Part shown: positions 8,373 to 18,377 of the stretch, in pieces
How positions within the stretch are numbered: position 1 is the first letter of the stretch
Layout of the letters: every line of letters starts with the position of its first letter
NCBI RefSeq assembly: GCF_003667445.1
Contig: NZ_RCTF01000004.1
Coordinates: 228,195-292,194, forward strand
Length of the DNA stretch: 64,000 nucleotides
Direction: 5' to 3'
Source: Xanthobacter tagetidis
GTDB lineage: Bacteria; Pseudomonadota; Alphaproteobacteria; Rhizobiales; Xanthobacteraceae
Translations under genes and position numbers: made by a program
Notes under the pieces: model-generated
The model's input: the letters and a program-made list of their open reading frames with translations, nothing else
Told to the model about the DNA's origin: nothing
Database searches by the model: none

Positions 8373-9410
8373 TCAGAGGACCGGCTTGCCGTCCGGGGTC
8401 TTGATCTCGGCCTTGAAGGCCTCCTCGACCTGCTTCACCACGTCCGCCGGCAGCGGGATGTAGTGCAGCTTCTCGGCGATCTCGGCGCCTTCCTTGGTGT
8501 ACGCCCACAGGAAGAACTTCATGGTCTCGCGCGAGGCCTCGATGTTCTTCGGGTCCTTCGGGAGGAGCACGTAGGTCGGGGAGACGATCGGCCAGGCATT
8601 CTCGGCCGGGGCGTTGATCATGGAGGCGGCGAAGTCCTTGGCGCCCTTCCAGTCGGCGGAAGCGGCGGCGGCCTGGAAGCCGGCGACCTCGGGGGCCACG
8701 AACTTGCCGGCCTTGTTCTGGAGCTGCGTCACCACCAGGTTGTTGGCGGAGGCGTAGATGTACTCGACGTAGCCGATGCCGCCCTTGGTGTTCTTGACGG
8801 TGCCGGTGACGCCCTCATTGCCCTTGGCGCCGGCGCCGACGGGCCACTGGACCGAGGTGGCGGAGCCGACCTTGGACTTCCAGTCCGCGCTCACCTCGTT
8901 GAGGTAGCCGGTGAAGATGGCGGTGGTGCCCGACGAATCGGAGCGGTACACCGGCACGACCGCCTGCGAGGGCAGCTTGATGTCGGGGTTCAGCTTGGTG
9001 ATCGCGGCGTCGTCCCACTTGGTGATCTTGCCGAGATAGATGTCGGCGAGGATCGCGCCGGTGAGCTTCAGCTTCTTGGTCTCGACGCCTTCGAGGTTCA
9101 CGGTGGCGACCACCGAGCCGATCACGGTCGGGAACTGGAGCAGCTTGGCGGAGGCGAGCTTCTCGCTCGGCATCACGGCGTCGGAGGCGCCGAAGTCCAC
9201 GGTGCGGTTGATGATCTGGTTCTGACCGCCGCCCGAGCCGATGGACTGGTAGTTCAGGGCGTTGCCGGTCTTCTCCTTATACTTGGCACCCCAGGATTGG
9301 TAGACCGGGGCGGGGAAGGAGGCGCCAGCGCCGTTGAAGTCGACGGCCTGGGCGGAGCCGGCCATGAGGGTGGCCACGGCGATCGCGCCGAGAGCGGTGG
9401 TGAGCTTCAC
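8373..9410 (-). CDS. pstS: phosphate ABC transporter substrate-binding protein PstS
   Basis: Periplasmic phosphate-binding protein that delivers phosphate to PstCA. The start is GTG 9410, with an excellent AGGAGA upstream. It gives a clean Sec signal (VKLTTALGAIAVATLMAGSAQA) and a mature protein beginning VDFNGAGASFPAPVYQSW. Phosphate-binding loops seen are GASFPAPVY, GSGGGQNQI, DFGASDAVM and YRSDSSGTTAIF. The 345-residue length is normal. It is the first gene after the Pho box and should be strongly induced when phosphate is scarce. Confidence 0.97.
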   Translation of the reverse strand: MKLTTALGAIAVATLMAGSAQAVDFNGAGASFPAPVYQSWGAKYKEKTGNALNYQSIGSGGGQNQIINRTVDFGASDAVMPSEKLASAKLLQFPTVIGSVVATVNLEGVETKKLKLTGAILADIYLGKITKWDDAAITKLNPDIKLPSQAVVPVYRSDSSGTTAIFTGYLNEVSADWKSKVGSATSVQWPVGAGAKGNEGVTGTVKNTKGGIGYVEYIYASANNLVVTQLQNKAGKFVAPEVAGFQAAAASADWKGAKDFAASMINAPAENAWPIVSPTYVLLPKDPKNIEASRETMKFFLWAYTKEGAEIAEKLHYIPLPADVVKQVEEAFKAEIKTPDGKPVL

Positions 9411-9502
9411 GATTTGTCTCCTTGCCAATTTCGCAGCGCCCCTGCGGCCCGGTGGCCGCGACGCAACATTGGGCCGGGGAGTCATAGTCCCCGCGCGCCA
9501 AG

Positions 9503-9536
9503 GTTCTATGACGCGTCAGTGACATCGAGATGACAG
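9503..9536 (-). promoter_or_regulatory. Pho box and promoter of the pst operon
   Basis: Read on the minus strand, CTGTCAT-CTCG-ATGTCAC (9536 to 9519) matches the PhoB consensus of two 7-bp direct repeats, CTGTCAT and CTGTCAC, 11 bp apart, with one mismatch in the 14 repeat positions. A weaker third repeat, GCGTCAT (9514 to 9508), continues the 11-bp phase. TAGAAC (9508 to 9503) lies 10 nt after the 18-bp box, where a PhoB-dependent -10 element is expected. The box lies just after the phoR stop, so pstSCAB-phoU-phoB can be induced separately from phoR. Confidence 0.85.
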
Positions 9537-9537
9537 G

Positions 9538-10860
9538 TCAAGCCACTGGAAATTCTTCGCTTTTTTCCTTCTCCGGCAAAGCGTCCAGGCGCACTGCGAA
9601 AATCGACCCTTCGCCGGGCACGCTGTCAATGCTGAGGCGGCCCCGGTGCCGCACCACGATGTGCTTGACGATGGCGAGCCCGAGGCCGGTACCCCCCTGC
9701 TCCCGGCTGGCCGCCACGTCCACCCGGTAGAAGCGCTCGGTGAGGCGCGGCAGGTCCTCGGCTGGGATGCCGGGGCCGTAGTCCCGCACAGCCACCACGG
9801 CGGACGGCGCCGCCGCCGGTCCCTCCAGAGCGAGGCTCACCGTCACCTTCTTCCCATCGGCGCCGTACTTGAGCGCGTTCTCCACCAGGTTCTCGAACAG
9901 GCGGATCAGCTCGTCGCGGTCGCCGCGCACGCTTACAGGCGCCTCCTGCGCCAGCTCGATGGCGACGCCGCGATCCTTCGCCAGCGGGGAGAGCGTGTCG
10001 CGCACATGGGCGAGGATGGCGCCCAGCTCCACCGGCGTCTCCGGCCGCACATGGGCGTTCAGCTCGATGCGCGAGAGCGAGAGCAGGTCATCGATCAGGC
10101 GCGACATGCGGCGCGCCTGCGCCGCCATGATGGCGAGGAAGCGCTCGCGCGCCGGCGGATCGTTGCGCGCCGGGCCCTGCAGCGTCTCGATGAAGCCGGA
10201 GAGCGAGGCCAGCGGCGTGCGCAGCTCGTGGCTGGCATTGGCGACGAAGTCGGCGCGCATCTGCTCCACCCGGCGCTGCTGGGTGAGGTCGCGGAAGGTG
10301 AGCAGCACCGCGTCGGGCCCGCCGCGCGCCTCGGCGAGGGGTTCGAGGTGCAGGGGCACCACATGGGCCTCCAGCCACCGGTCGAGCGGCACGCGCTCGG
10401 CGAATTCCACGCGGCGCGGCAGGCCGTCCTTGGCGGCGGCGCGCACCGCGTCCAGCACCTCCGGCACCCGCACCAGGAAGGACAGGGGGTCGCCCGGGCG
10501 CGCCGGGCCGATGGCGAGCGCGACGCGGGCATTGGCGGTGACAATCTCGCCTTCCGGCGTCAGCAGCAGCGCCGGCTCAGGCAGCGCCGCGACCAGCGCC
10601 TCCACGCGCCGGTCGCGCACCGCGGGCACCTCGGCCGGCAGCAGCGGCTCGAACACAGGCGGGCTGGCAGGCGGGGGCGGCGCGGCCGGCGCAAACACCG
10701 CGAGCGCCACCAGCACCGCGCCCATGGCGAGCGCCAGCACCGGGTTCATGAGTTCGAGGCCGATGCCGAGCGCGCACAGGAGCGCCAGCGCGAACAGGCC
10801 GAGGGCGGGCGCGCGCCGGCCCGCCTGCTCACCGGTAAGAAGGGACAGAAGCCGCTTCAT
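9538..10860 (-). CDS. phoR: phosphate regulon sensor histidine kinase PhoR
   Basis: Membrane-bound sensor kinase that phosphorylates PhoB. Of the longer open frame I keep the part from ATG 10860 (MKRLLSLLTGEQAG), 440 residues. There are hydrophobic segments at about 19-60, a PAS-like region (about 95-195), the dimerisation/phospho-acceptor helix with VANASHELRTPLASL, then the ATPase domain with NLVENALKYG, RDYGPGIP and EQGGTGLGLAIVKH. The upstream in-frame sequence is antisense to the next gene. There is no large periplasmic domain, as expected for PhoR, which senses phosphate through PstSCAB-PhoU. It heads the cluster. Confidence 0.96.
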   Translation of the reverse strand: MKRLLSLLTGEQAGRRAPALGLFALALLCALGIGLELMNPVLALAMGAVLVALAVFAPAAPPPPASPPVFEPLLPAEVPAVRDRRVEALVAALPEPALLLTPEGEIVTANARVALAIGPARPGDPLSFLVRVPEVLDAVRAAAKDGLPRRVEFAERVPLDRWLEAHVVPLHLEPLAEARGGPDAVLLTFRDLTQQRRVEQMRADFVANASHELRTPLASLSGFIETLQGPARNDPPARERFLAIMAAQARRMSRLIDDLLSLSRIELNAHVRPETPVELGAILAHVRDTLSPLAKDRGVAIELAQEAPVSVRGDRDELIRLFENLVENALKYGADGKKVTVSLALEGPAAAPSAVVAVRDYGPGIPAEDLPRLTERFYRVDVAASREQGGTGLGLAIVKHIVVRHRGRLSIDSVPGEGSIFAVRLDALPEKEKSEEFPVA

Positions 10861-11137
10861 GGTCCATTTCGCTCCCGCCGGCCCGGTTCCCCCGGCCGGT
10901 GTCGATCCCCGCGTCGTGCGCGATTCGCGCCTCGGCCGGTCCCGCGCGAATCGCGGCGCGGGCCTTGACCGGCCATGCTGGTGCGCCTTGGCGAAGCCAT
11001 TACGACAAAGCCGCCGCGGCGCCAAACCCGGCCGCACCTGACAGCCCGGAAACCGGATGTGATCTCGCCTCGGCCCGCGAAGGGATGATCGGGCGCCGTC
11101 ATCTGCTATGAACGTGCCGATCCAAGGAAGAGGACCC

Positions 11138-11821
11138 ATGCCCCTGTCCGCGCCCTTCTCGACCGCTCCCGTCCTGCCGACCCGCGGCGTTGCGGCGCTC
11201 GCCGGCGCCGTGCTTTCGGCGGCGGCCGCCTGCGGTCCGGCTCTGGCGGACCCGCTGCCCATGCCGAGCGTCGACTTCGCGCTCACCGCCTCCCTGAAGC
11301 GGGGCGGCACGCTGAAGCTCGCCCACAGCCAGTCGCGCATGCGGGTGGAGATGACCAATCCCAACCTGCCGACGCCGATCCTCGGCCTGATCGACCTCAA
11401 CGCCCGCAGGATGGTGATGATGCTCCCCAACGTGCCGAACATGGCGATGGAGATCGACATCCCCAAGGAGTATTCGGTCGGCGCGCTCGCCGGCAGCGGT
11501 ACCAAGGTCGGCCAGTCGCAGGCCGCGGGCGAGAGCTGCGACGTGTGGGAGGTGGACCCGCAGGCCAACCTGACCAGCGCCACCACCTTCGCCTGCATCA
11601 CCGCCGACGGCATCGCCCTGCGCACCGAGGTGGAGATCGAGGGCAAGAAGTCCACCGTCTACGAGGTGACGGAACTCACCCGCGCGCCGCAGGACCCGAG
11701 CCAGTTCGCATTGCCGCCCGGCGCCCAGGTGGTGAAGGTGCCCAAGGGCAAGCTGGGCAGCGCCCTCGGCATCCCCGGCCTCGGCGGCCTCGGCGGCGGC
11801 GGCATCACCCTGCCCCGCTGA
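11138..11821 (+). CDS. exported DUF4412-like protein
   Basis: Predicted periplasmic or lipid-contacting protein of unknown function, 227 residues. I chose ATG 11138 over 11108 because AGGAAGAGGA precedes it. An N-terminal signal peptide ends near ACGPALA. The middle has short beta-strand stretches (KLAHSQSRMRVEMTN, RRMVMMLPNVPNMAMEI) followed by GESCDVWEVDP, TTFACITADGIALRTEVE and STVYEVTELTRA, a pattern I associate with DUF4412/LolA-like folds. The end is glycine-rich. Two cysteines (GESC and TFAC) could form a disulfide. It is transcribed away from phoR and converges with the next gene. Confidence 0.65.
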   Translation: MPLSAPFSTAPVLPTRGVAALAGAVLSAAAACGPALADPLPMPSVDFALTASLKRGGTLKLAHSQSRMRVEMTNPNLPTPILGLIDLNARRMVMMLPNVPNMAMEIDIPKEYSVGALAGSGTKVGQSQAAGESCDVWEVDPQANLTSATTFACITADGIALRTEVEIEGKKSTVYEVTELTRAPQDPSQFALPPGAQVVKVPKGKLGSALGIPGLGGLGGGGITLPR

Positions 11822-11843
11822 CCGGCAGAACCTGGACCGCGGC

Positions 11844-12953
11844 CTATTTGGCAGCGGCGCCGGCCTTGGCGACCGGGGCCGTTGCGGATTTGACCGGCTT
11901 GGAGGCCGGCGGCTCGTCGCGCACCGGCGGAGCGTCGGGAGCCGGCGGCGCCGCATCCGCCCCCAGCGCCACGGTCGGTGCTCCCACTCCGCGCAGGGTC
12001 AGCTCGCGGATGCCGAGCAGGGTCAGCGAGAGGGCGAACGGCACGATGTAGTAGAACAGCCGGAAGATCAGCAGCGCGCCCACGAGCTCGCCCTTGTCGA
12101 ACTGCGGCAGCGCCACGAGCAGCGCCGCGTCGAACACGCCGAGCCCGCCCGGCGCATGGCTCGCGAAGCCGAGCAGCGTGGCGGTGACGAAGATCACCGC
12201 CAGCGAGATCGGATCGATATAGGGCGTCGCGGGCATCAGCATGTACATGGCCGCCGCGCACAGCGACAGATCGAGGATGCCGATGCCAATCTGCACCAGG
12301 GTGGTGCGCCCCTTGGGCAGCGTCACGAACCAGGACGAGCGGCCGATGGTGCGCGGCTTCACGGACACCCAGGCTACATAGGCCACGAGCCCGCACAAGG
12401 CGGCGATGCCGATGGCGCGGTTGATCGTCGGCGGCAGCCGGTCCACCGCCGTCGCCGCCTCCGGGTGCAGCGTGATGCCGAGGCCGAGCACGGCGATGTT
12501 GCCGAGCCAGAAGGTGAGGCCGGCGATGAAGCAGATCTTCGCCACGTCGATGGCGCCGAGCCCCCAGGCGGAATAGATGCGGTAGCGCACCGAGCCGCCG
12601 GTGAAGACCGTGAAGCCCACATTGTGGCCGATGGAATAGGAGCAGAAGCCCGACAGCGCGGCGATGCGGTAGGGCACGTGGTCCTTGCCGATGGTGCGCA
12701 GGGCGAACCAGTCGTAGAAGGTGAGCGTCACATAGGCGCCGGCGACCAGGAAGAAGGCGGCGACCACGTGCGCCGGGTTCTTCTCCTTCAGCGCGTCGGT
12801 CACGTCCGACAACTTGAGGTCGTGCAGCATGTTGTAGAGCACGGTCGCCGCGAAGGCGATGATGGCCAGGCTGGCGATGAACCCCAGGCCGTGCAGGCCG
12901 ACGCGATCACGCAGGAAGGCCCACGCCTTCGCAACTCCCTCTTTCAGTCCCAT
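11844..12953 (-). CDS. lysylphosphatidylglycerol synthase-type transmembrane protein (UPF0104/YbhN family)
   Basis: Integral inner-membrane protein of 369 residues. It has about eight hydrophobic segments and the family blocks YDWFALRTIGK, LSGFCSYSIGHNVGFTVFTGGSVRYRIYS (in outline, GHNVG and GGSVRYR) and GFASHAPGGLGVFDAALL. It resembles the flippase half of MprF but lacks the lysyl-transferase half, so lipid flipping is possible but unproven. The last 45 residues are a Pro/Ala-rich cytoplasmic-type tail. It begins 241 bp after the kup stop on the same strand. Confidence 0.82.
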   Translation of the reverse strand: MGLKEGVAKAWAFLRDRVGLHGLGFIASLAIIAFAATVLYNMLHDLKLSDVTDALKEKNPAHVVAAFFLVAGAYVTLTFYDWFALRTIGKDHVPYRIAALSGFCSYSIGHNVGFTVFTGGSVRYRIYSAWGLGAIDVAKICFIAGLTFWLGNIAVLGLGITLHPEAATAVDRLPPTINRAIGIAALCGLVAYVAWVSVKPRTIGRSSWFVTLPKGRTTLVQIGIGILDLSLCAAAMYMLMPATPYIDPISLAVIFVTATLLGFASHAPGGLGVFDAALLVALPQFDKGELVGALLIFRLFYYIVPFALSLTLLGIRELTLRGVGAPTVALGADAAPPAPDAPPVRDEPPASKPVKSATAPVAKAGAAAK

Positions 12954-13194
12954 GCGCCACCGTTCCCCCGCAGAGCGCGACCCCTCCCCGCCTCAGCCCC
13001 GCAACGGGCCCTGCGTGTCCGGATCGCCCTCGAACCCCACTGTTTGGGACGTCGCCTCGTGAGAGGTGCGTCCATTGCCGCCCCCGGGCCCAGCGTCACC
13101 TGAACACGCTTTTCGCATCAGGTGAAAGCTTTTCCTTGTTCCAATGCCGGCATCGGCACGGCATCCGGCGCCCCGCGCCGTGCCGCGCGCCCTG

Positions 13195-15078
13195 CTAGAG
13201 CTTGACCGGGTAGCCGACTTCCACCGTGCGCGAGCGCGGCAGGCCGAAGCGGTCCACCGAGCGCTCGGCGTTGCGCGCCAGGAAGCCGAAGGCATGCGCC
13301 AGCACGTCCCGGGGCCGCGTCACCTCGTCCGGCGGGATGATGCGTTCATGGCCGATCACGTACACCGCCACCTCCGGGTCGATGCCGCGCGCCGACAGCG
13401 CCGGGCCGAGTACCGAGGGCACGTCGATCTGCTGCATGTAGCCGAAGCGCAGGTCCACCCGCACGAACCCGGCATCCATGGTCGTGACCTTGACCCGGTC
13501 CTCCACCGACACGCGGGGGCGCGAGGCGATCCACACCGAGACGATCACCGACGTTTCGAAACGGATCTTGAGCAGTTCCGAGAGCCGCGAGAGCGCCACC
13601 GGCGTCATGGCGCCGGCGCGCGAGAGGAAGATGGCGGTGCGCGGGCTCTGGGCGTCGCCGGAGCGGTCCTTGCGGAGGACGAAGCTGTCCAGCGGCTCGG
13701 TGAAGCGCACCTGCTGCGCGACGACCCCCTCCAGGCCGCGCCGCCAGCTCACCATGACGAAGATGACGAGGCCGGCGATGGAGAGCGGCAGCCAGCCGCC
13801 CTCGTGGATCTTGGTCATGTTGGCGGACGCGAACGAGAGGTCCACCGCCATCATGGCGACGGCCAGGCCCCAGACTGCCGGCGCGGGCCAGTTCCAGGCG
13901 CGGTGCACCTGGGCGATGAACAGGATGGTGGTCGTCACCATGGCGAAAGCGACGGCGATGCCGTAGGCCGAGGCGAGGCTGTCGGAGGATTCGAAGCCCA
14001 GCACCACGGCGATGCAGGCGATCATCAGCAGCCAGTTGAGCCGGCCCACATAGATGTGCTGCTCGTTGTGCTCGGAGGTGTAGCGGATGCGCATGGGCGG
14101 CAGGTAGCCGAGCTCGATCGCCTGCTTCGCCAGCGAGAACACGCCGGTGATGATGGCCTGCGAGGCGATCACCGTGGCGGCGGTGGCGAGCAGCAGCAGC
14201 GGCACGTCGAACCAGTCCGGCGAGAGGTCGTAGAACGGGTTGCGGGCCGCGTTTGGGTCCACCAGCAGGATCGCGCCCTGGCCGTAATAGTTGAGCAGCA
14301 GCGCCGGCATCGCGACCGCGAGCCAGGCCCGCGCGATCACCTTGCGGCCGAAATGGCCGAGGTCGGCATAGAGCGCCTCGCCGCCGGTGATGGCGAGGAA
14401 GCAGGCGCCGAGGATCACGCCCGCGAGGGTCGGATGGTCCCACATCAGCAGGATGCCGTGGCGCGGGTCGAGGCCGGCCAGAACGTGCGGCGCCTGGACG
14501 ATCCCGTGGACGCCGAGCGCCGCCAGCGAACCAAACCAGACCAGCATGATCGGTCCGAAGAAGGAAGCGATGCGCTCGGTGCCGAGGCGCTGGGAGAGGA
14601 ACACCGCGGCCAGAACCACCACCGTGAGCGCCACCACCCAGTGGTCCAGCTCGGGCGCGATCACCTCCAGGCCCTCCATGGCGGACAGCACCGAGATGGC
14701 CGGGGTCAGCACGCCGTCGCCGATCAGCATGGCGGCACCGAGCAGGCCGGCCGCCAGCAGATATTTGCGCAGGCCGATGGCCGAGCGGTGCAGGTCGAGC
14801 AGCGTCACCAGAGCGAGGATGCCGCCTTCGCCGTCATTGTCGGCGCGCAGCACCAGCATCACGTACTTCACCGTGACGGAGAGGATGATGCTCCAGGTGA
14901 TGAGCGAGAGCAGGCCGAGCACGTCGGACGCGAGGAAGTTGGTGCCGCCTACCGCCAGAACGCCCTGCTTGAGGGCATAGAGCGGGCTGGTGCCGATATC
15001 GCCGAACACGACGCCGAGGGCGCCGATCTCGGCCGCGAAGGGCACGGCGCGCGTGCGGTCCCGGAGGCTTGCGAACAT
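13195..15078 (-). CDS. kup: low-affinity potassium transporter Kup
   Basis: Proton-coupled potassium uptake protein of the KUP/HAK/KT family, 627 residues, with about twelve membrane segments and a soluble C-terminal domain. The family start GALGVVFGDIGTSPLYALKQ is at about residues 19-38. GDGVLTPAISVLSAMEGLEV and ITGGEALYADLGHFGR are also diagnostic. The C-terminal part (from about residue 450) is cytoplasmic. The start is ATG 15078. The gene stands alone; some Rhizobiales carry several kup copies, but only one is seen here. Confidence 0.96.
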   Translation of the reverse strand: MFASLRDRTRAVPFAAEIGALGVVFGDIGTSPLYALKQGVLAVGGTNFLASDVLGLLSLITWSIILSVTVKYVMLVLRADNDGEGGILALVTLLDLHRSAIGLRKYLLAAGLLGAAMLIGDGVLTPAISVLSAMEGLEVIAPELDHWVVALTVVVLAAVFLSQRLGTERIASFFGPIMLVWFGSLAALGVHGIVQAPHVLAGLDPRHGILLMWDHPTLAGVILGACFLAITGGEALYADLGHFGRKVIARAWLAVAMPALLLNYYGQGAILLVDPNAARNPFYDLSPDWFDVPLLLLATAATVIASQAIITGVFSLAKQAIELGYLPPMRIRYTSEHNEQHIYVGRLNWLLMIACIAVVLGFESSDSLASAYGIAVAFAMVTTTILFIAQVHRAWNWPAPAVWGLAVAMMAVDLSFASANMTKIHEGGWLPLSIAGLVIFVMVSWRRGLEGVVAQQVRFTEPLDSFVLRKDRSGDAQSPRTAIFLSRAGAMTPVALSRLSELLKIRFETSVIVSVWIASRPRVSVEDRVKVTTMDAGFVRVDLRFGYMQQIDVPSVLGPALSARGIDPEVAVYVIGHERIIPPDEVTRPRDVLAHAFGFLARNAERSVDRFGLPRSRTVEVGYPVKL

Positions 15079-15408
15079 GGCGCGGCGTGGCCTTCAGCGC
15101 GCCGAAAGGGCGCGGCACCGGATGCCCGGCGAAACGATGCGGATGGGGCGACGCCGCCGGCAATGGTCCGCACGCCGGGCGTCCCGGGACCCTCGCTCCG
15201 AACTTGCCAAGGCAGCCCCCGCAGCACATTCCCCAGCGTCACCGCGCCAGATCTGCTAACACCTAGCTCCGATCGCGGGGGAAGACAATGCGCGGGATGG
15301 GGTGGCGACGGTCGCGCCACCGATGCTCCGGTCACGGCGGCGCCGCCCCGCTTCAGGCACCGCCCTCGCCAACTCCCACCGCCGCCCCTTTCACCGTCGC
15401 CCCTGTCA
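15079..15408. other. kup upstream region, no gene seen
   Basis: About 330 bp between the kup start and the inverted-repeat element. Short frames here are arginine/proline-rich and have no recognisable content. It presumably holds the kup promoter, but I cannot identify convincing -35/-10 hexamers or an operator. Confidence 0.4.
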
Positions 15409-15505
15409 CCGCCGTCGCCCTCCGGCTTGACCGGAGGGCCCATCCTGCAGTCAGGCGCGATGCGGCGACGGGGGTGGATGCTCCGATCAAGTCGGAGCAT
15501 GACGG
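15409..15505 (-). repeat. paired-hairpin (BIME-like) repeat, single inverted copy
   Basis: Contains GCCCTCCGG-CTTGA-CCGGAGGGC (15417-15439) and, 38 bp later, ATGCTCCGA-TCAAG-TCGGAGCAT (15478-15500). Read on the minus strand this is the same two-hairpin unit, with the same CGCGCC-type linker, as the arrays at the end of the window. The C-to-T and G-to-A changes in the second hairpin are complementary, so the stem is kept. It lies between the kup start and the ahcY terminator. Confidence 0.85.
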
Positions 15506-15563
15506 AGGCTTGGGGGGCGGCTGGGTGTGATGCGCCGGCCAGTTTCGGCGCCGCCCGCCAACG

Positions 15564-15588
15564 AAAAAGGCCGGCCTTGCGGCCGGCC
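15564..15588 (-). terminator. rho-independent terminator of ahcY
   Basis: On the minus strand GGCCGGCC-GCAA-GGCCGGCC is followed directly by TTTTT, 28 nt past the ahcY stop. It is a perfect 8-bp stem with a GNRA-type loop, one of the clearest terminators in the window. Confidence 0.92.
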
Positions 15589-15615
15589 CTCTCGCGTGCC
15601 CCCGCACGGAACGGG

Positions 15616-17013
<1,398 letters not shown>

Positions 17014-17159
17014 GGATCCTCTCCGCTGGGTCGGCCGGGTCTGCCCGCAAGGTGCCCCCGATGGGGCGCCCGCGGATGGCCGGGGCCGCGTCGTGCGCCG
17101 GGCCGCCATGCGCCCCGGGCGCGCAGCCTCTAGCACGGACGCCGGCCAACGGCAATCAA

Positions 17160-17181
17160 GATATAAGGACATCCTTATATC
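17160..17181 (-). promoter_or_regulatory. perfect 22-bp palindrome upstream of ahcY, probable repressor operator
   Basis: The arms GATATAAGGA and TCCTTATATC are separated by 2 bp and match perfectly. The AT-rich site stands out in GC-rich sequence. On the minus strand it directly abuts TTGATT, a possible -35 element, with TGCTAG 18 nt further on. ArsR-family dimers bind short AT-rich palindromes of this kind, and the ArsR-type regulator SahR is known to control ahcY in proteobacteria, so SahR is the natural candidate. No regulator gene lies nearby in the window. Confidence 0.7.
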
Positions 17182-17315
17182 TAACCCCCCACCCTGCGCG
17201 AAAGCGCCGCGGGGGACGCATCCGCCCGGCGCCGCCGGACCAGAGGCGAAACCAGAACCGACGGCTTCTGCCGTAGCGGAAGTTGTCCGGTGGTAAGGTT
17301 TACATCCGACGTGCT

Positions 17316-17343
17316 TTGATTCTGACGAAAATTGTGATATATG
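17316..17343 (+). promoter_or_regulatory. candidate promoter of cdnL with long leader
   Basis: TTGATT (17316-17321), a 16-bp spacer and TATATG (17338-17343) form a fair sigma-70-type promoter in a locally AT-rich patch. It would leave a leader of about 270 nt before the cdnL ATG. The rest of 17344-17621 shows no gene. A frame starting at 17454 would add 56 arginine-rich residues to CdnL and is not believed. Confidence 0.4.
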
Positions 17344-17621
17344 AACCATTACAGTCGATTGCTTCTACCTCAGCCGCATCGTGCCCGCCAGTGGCGCATT
17401 CTCGGGAACAAAGGGGCGAGAATTTGCGTGCCCGCCGGTAATACCGGCTTGGCATGACGGCTTTCCGTCGCCATCGACTGGATCATGGGATAGGCGGGCG
17501 TTCCGGCCGCGATCCTAGTCCGCAGCGCAAGGCGCGCCTCGCCCCGGTGACCGGACCGGGCCGATCGCCGCGCCAACAGGTTCGGCCCGGTCTTCCGGGC
17601 CGGATCAGGAGTGCACAGAGC

Positions 17622-18209
17622 ATGTCGACGAAGAAGAGCGCGCAGGCCCGTCTCGGTTTCAAGACGGGCGAGCATATCGTTTACCCGTCGCACGGCGTGG
17701 GCCGCATCACGGCCATCGAAGAACAGGAAGTCGCCGGTTTCAAGCTCGAACTTTTCGTGATCTCGTTTGAAAAGGACAAGATGACGCTGCGCGTTCCCCT
17801 GTCCAAGATCGCCACCGTCGGCATGCGCAAGCTTTCCGAGACCAACATCGTCGAGAAGTCGCTGGAGACCCTGCAGGGCCGCGCCCGCATCAAGCGCACC
17901 ATGTGGAGCCGCCGCGCGCAGGAATACGAAGCCAAGATCAATTCCGGCGACCTCGTCTCGATCTCCGAGGTGGTGCGCGACCTCTACCGCTCCGACGCCC
18001 AGCCCGAGCAGTCCTATTCCGAGCGCCAGCTCTACGAGGCCGCGCTCGACCGCATGGCGCGCGAGCTGTCGGCGGTTCAGAACATCACCGAGACCGAATC
18101 GGTGAAGCTGATCGAGCAGAACCTGCTCAAGGGCCCGCGCCGCGGCCCGGCCAAGGCGGCCGACGAGGCCGACGTGGACAGCGACCTGGAGGCGGAAGAG
18201 GCGGCCTGA
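17622..18209 (+). CDS. cdnL: CarD/CdnL family RNA polymerase-binding transcription factor
   Basis: Binds the beta subunit of RNA polymerase and stabilises open promoter complexes, mainly at rRNA and biosynthetic promoters. It has 195 residues. The N-terminal Tudor-like domain (about 8-65) contains FKTGEHIVYPSHGVGRI, KLELFVISFEKDKMTLRVP and KIATVGMRKL; a helical DNA-binding part follows (RTMWSRRAQEYEAKINSGDL, SISEVVRDLYR, YSERQLYEAALDRMARELS). The acidic tail is typical. The start is ATG 17622, with AGGAG about 13 nt upstream. A strong terminator follows. Confidence 0.95.
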   Translation: MSTKKSAQARLGFKTGEHIVYPSHGVGRITAIEEQEVAGFKLELFVISFEKDKMTLRVPLSKIATVGMRKLSETNIVEKSLETLQGRARIKRTMWSRRAQEYEAKINSGDLVSISEVVRDLYRSDAQPEQSYSERQLYEAALDRMARELSAVQNITETESVKLIEQNLLKGPRRGPAKAADEADVDSDLEAEEAA

Positions 18210-18242
18210 TCGCCCTTCTTCCAAAGCAAAATCCCCTTGTCG

Positions 18243-18273
18243 AGGCCCGGCCCAGCGCCGGGCCTTCGCTTTT
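18243..18273 (+). terminator. rho-independent terminator of cdnL
   Basis: AGGCCCGGC-CCAGC-GCCGGGCCT, a perfect 9-bp stem, is followed by TCGCTTTT. It lies 33 nt after the cdnL stop. Confidence 0.85.
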
Positions 18274-18377
18274 GCGCACCACGCTGCGGCGCCAGCGCCA
18301 TCCTGCCGTCGCGGAAGTGGCGGAACCTTCGGGGGGCGACCACGTTGGTTTGGCGGGGCTGGTTGGAGGACAAGATC

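Noticed and set aside
17014..17159. SAH or SAM riboswitch before ahcY
   Set aside because: I looked for conserved aptamer segments on the minus strand and found none; the palindrome at 17160-17181 explains regulation better.
17454..17621. N-terminal extension of CdnL
   Set aside because: The added residues are Arg/Pro-rich with no match to the family, and ATG 17622 begins the normal sequence.
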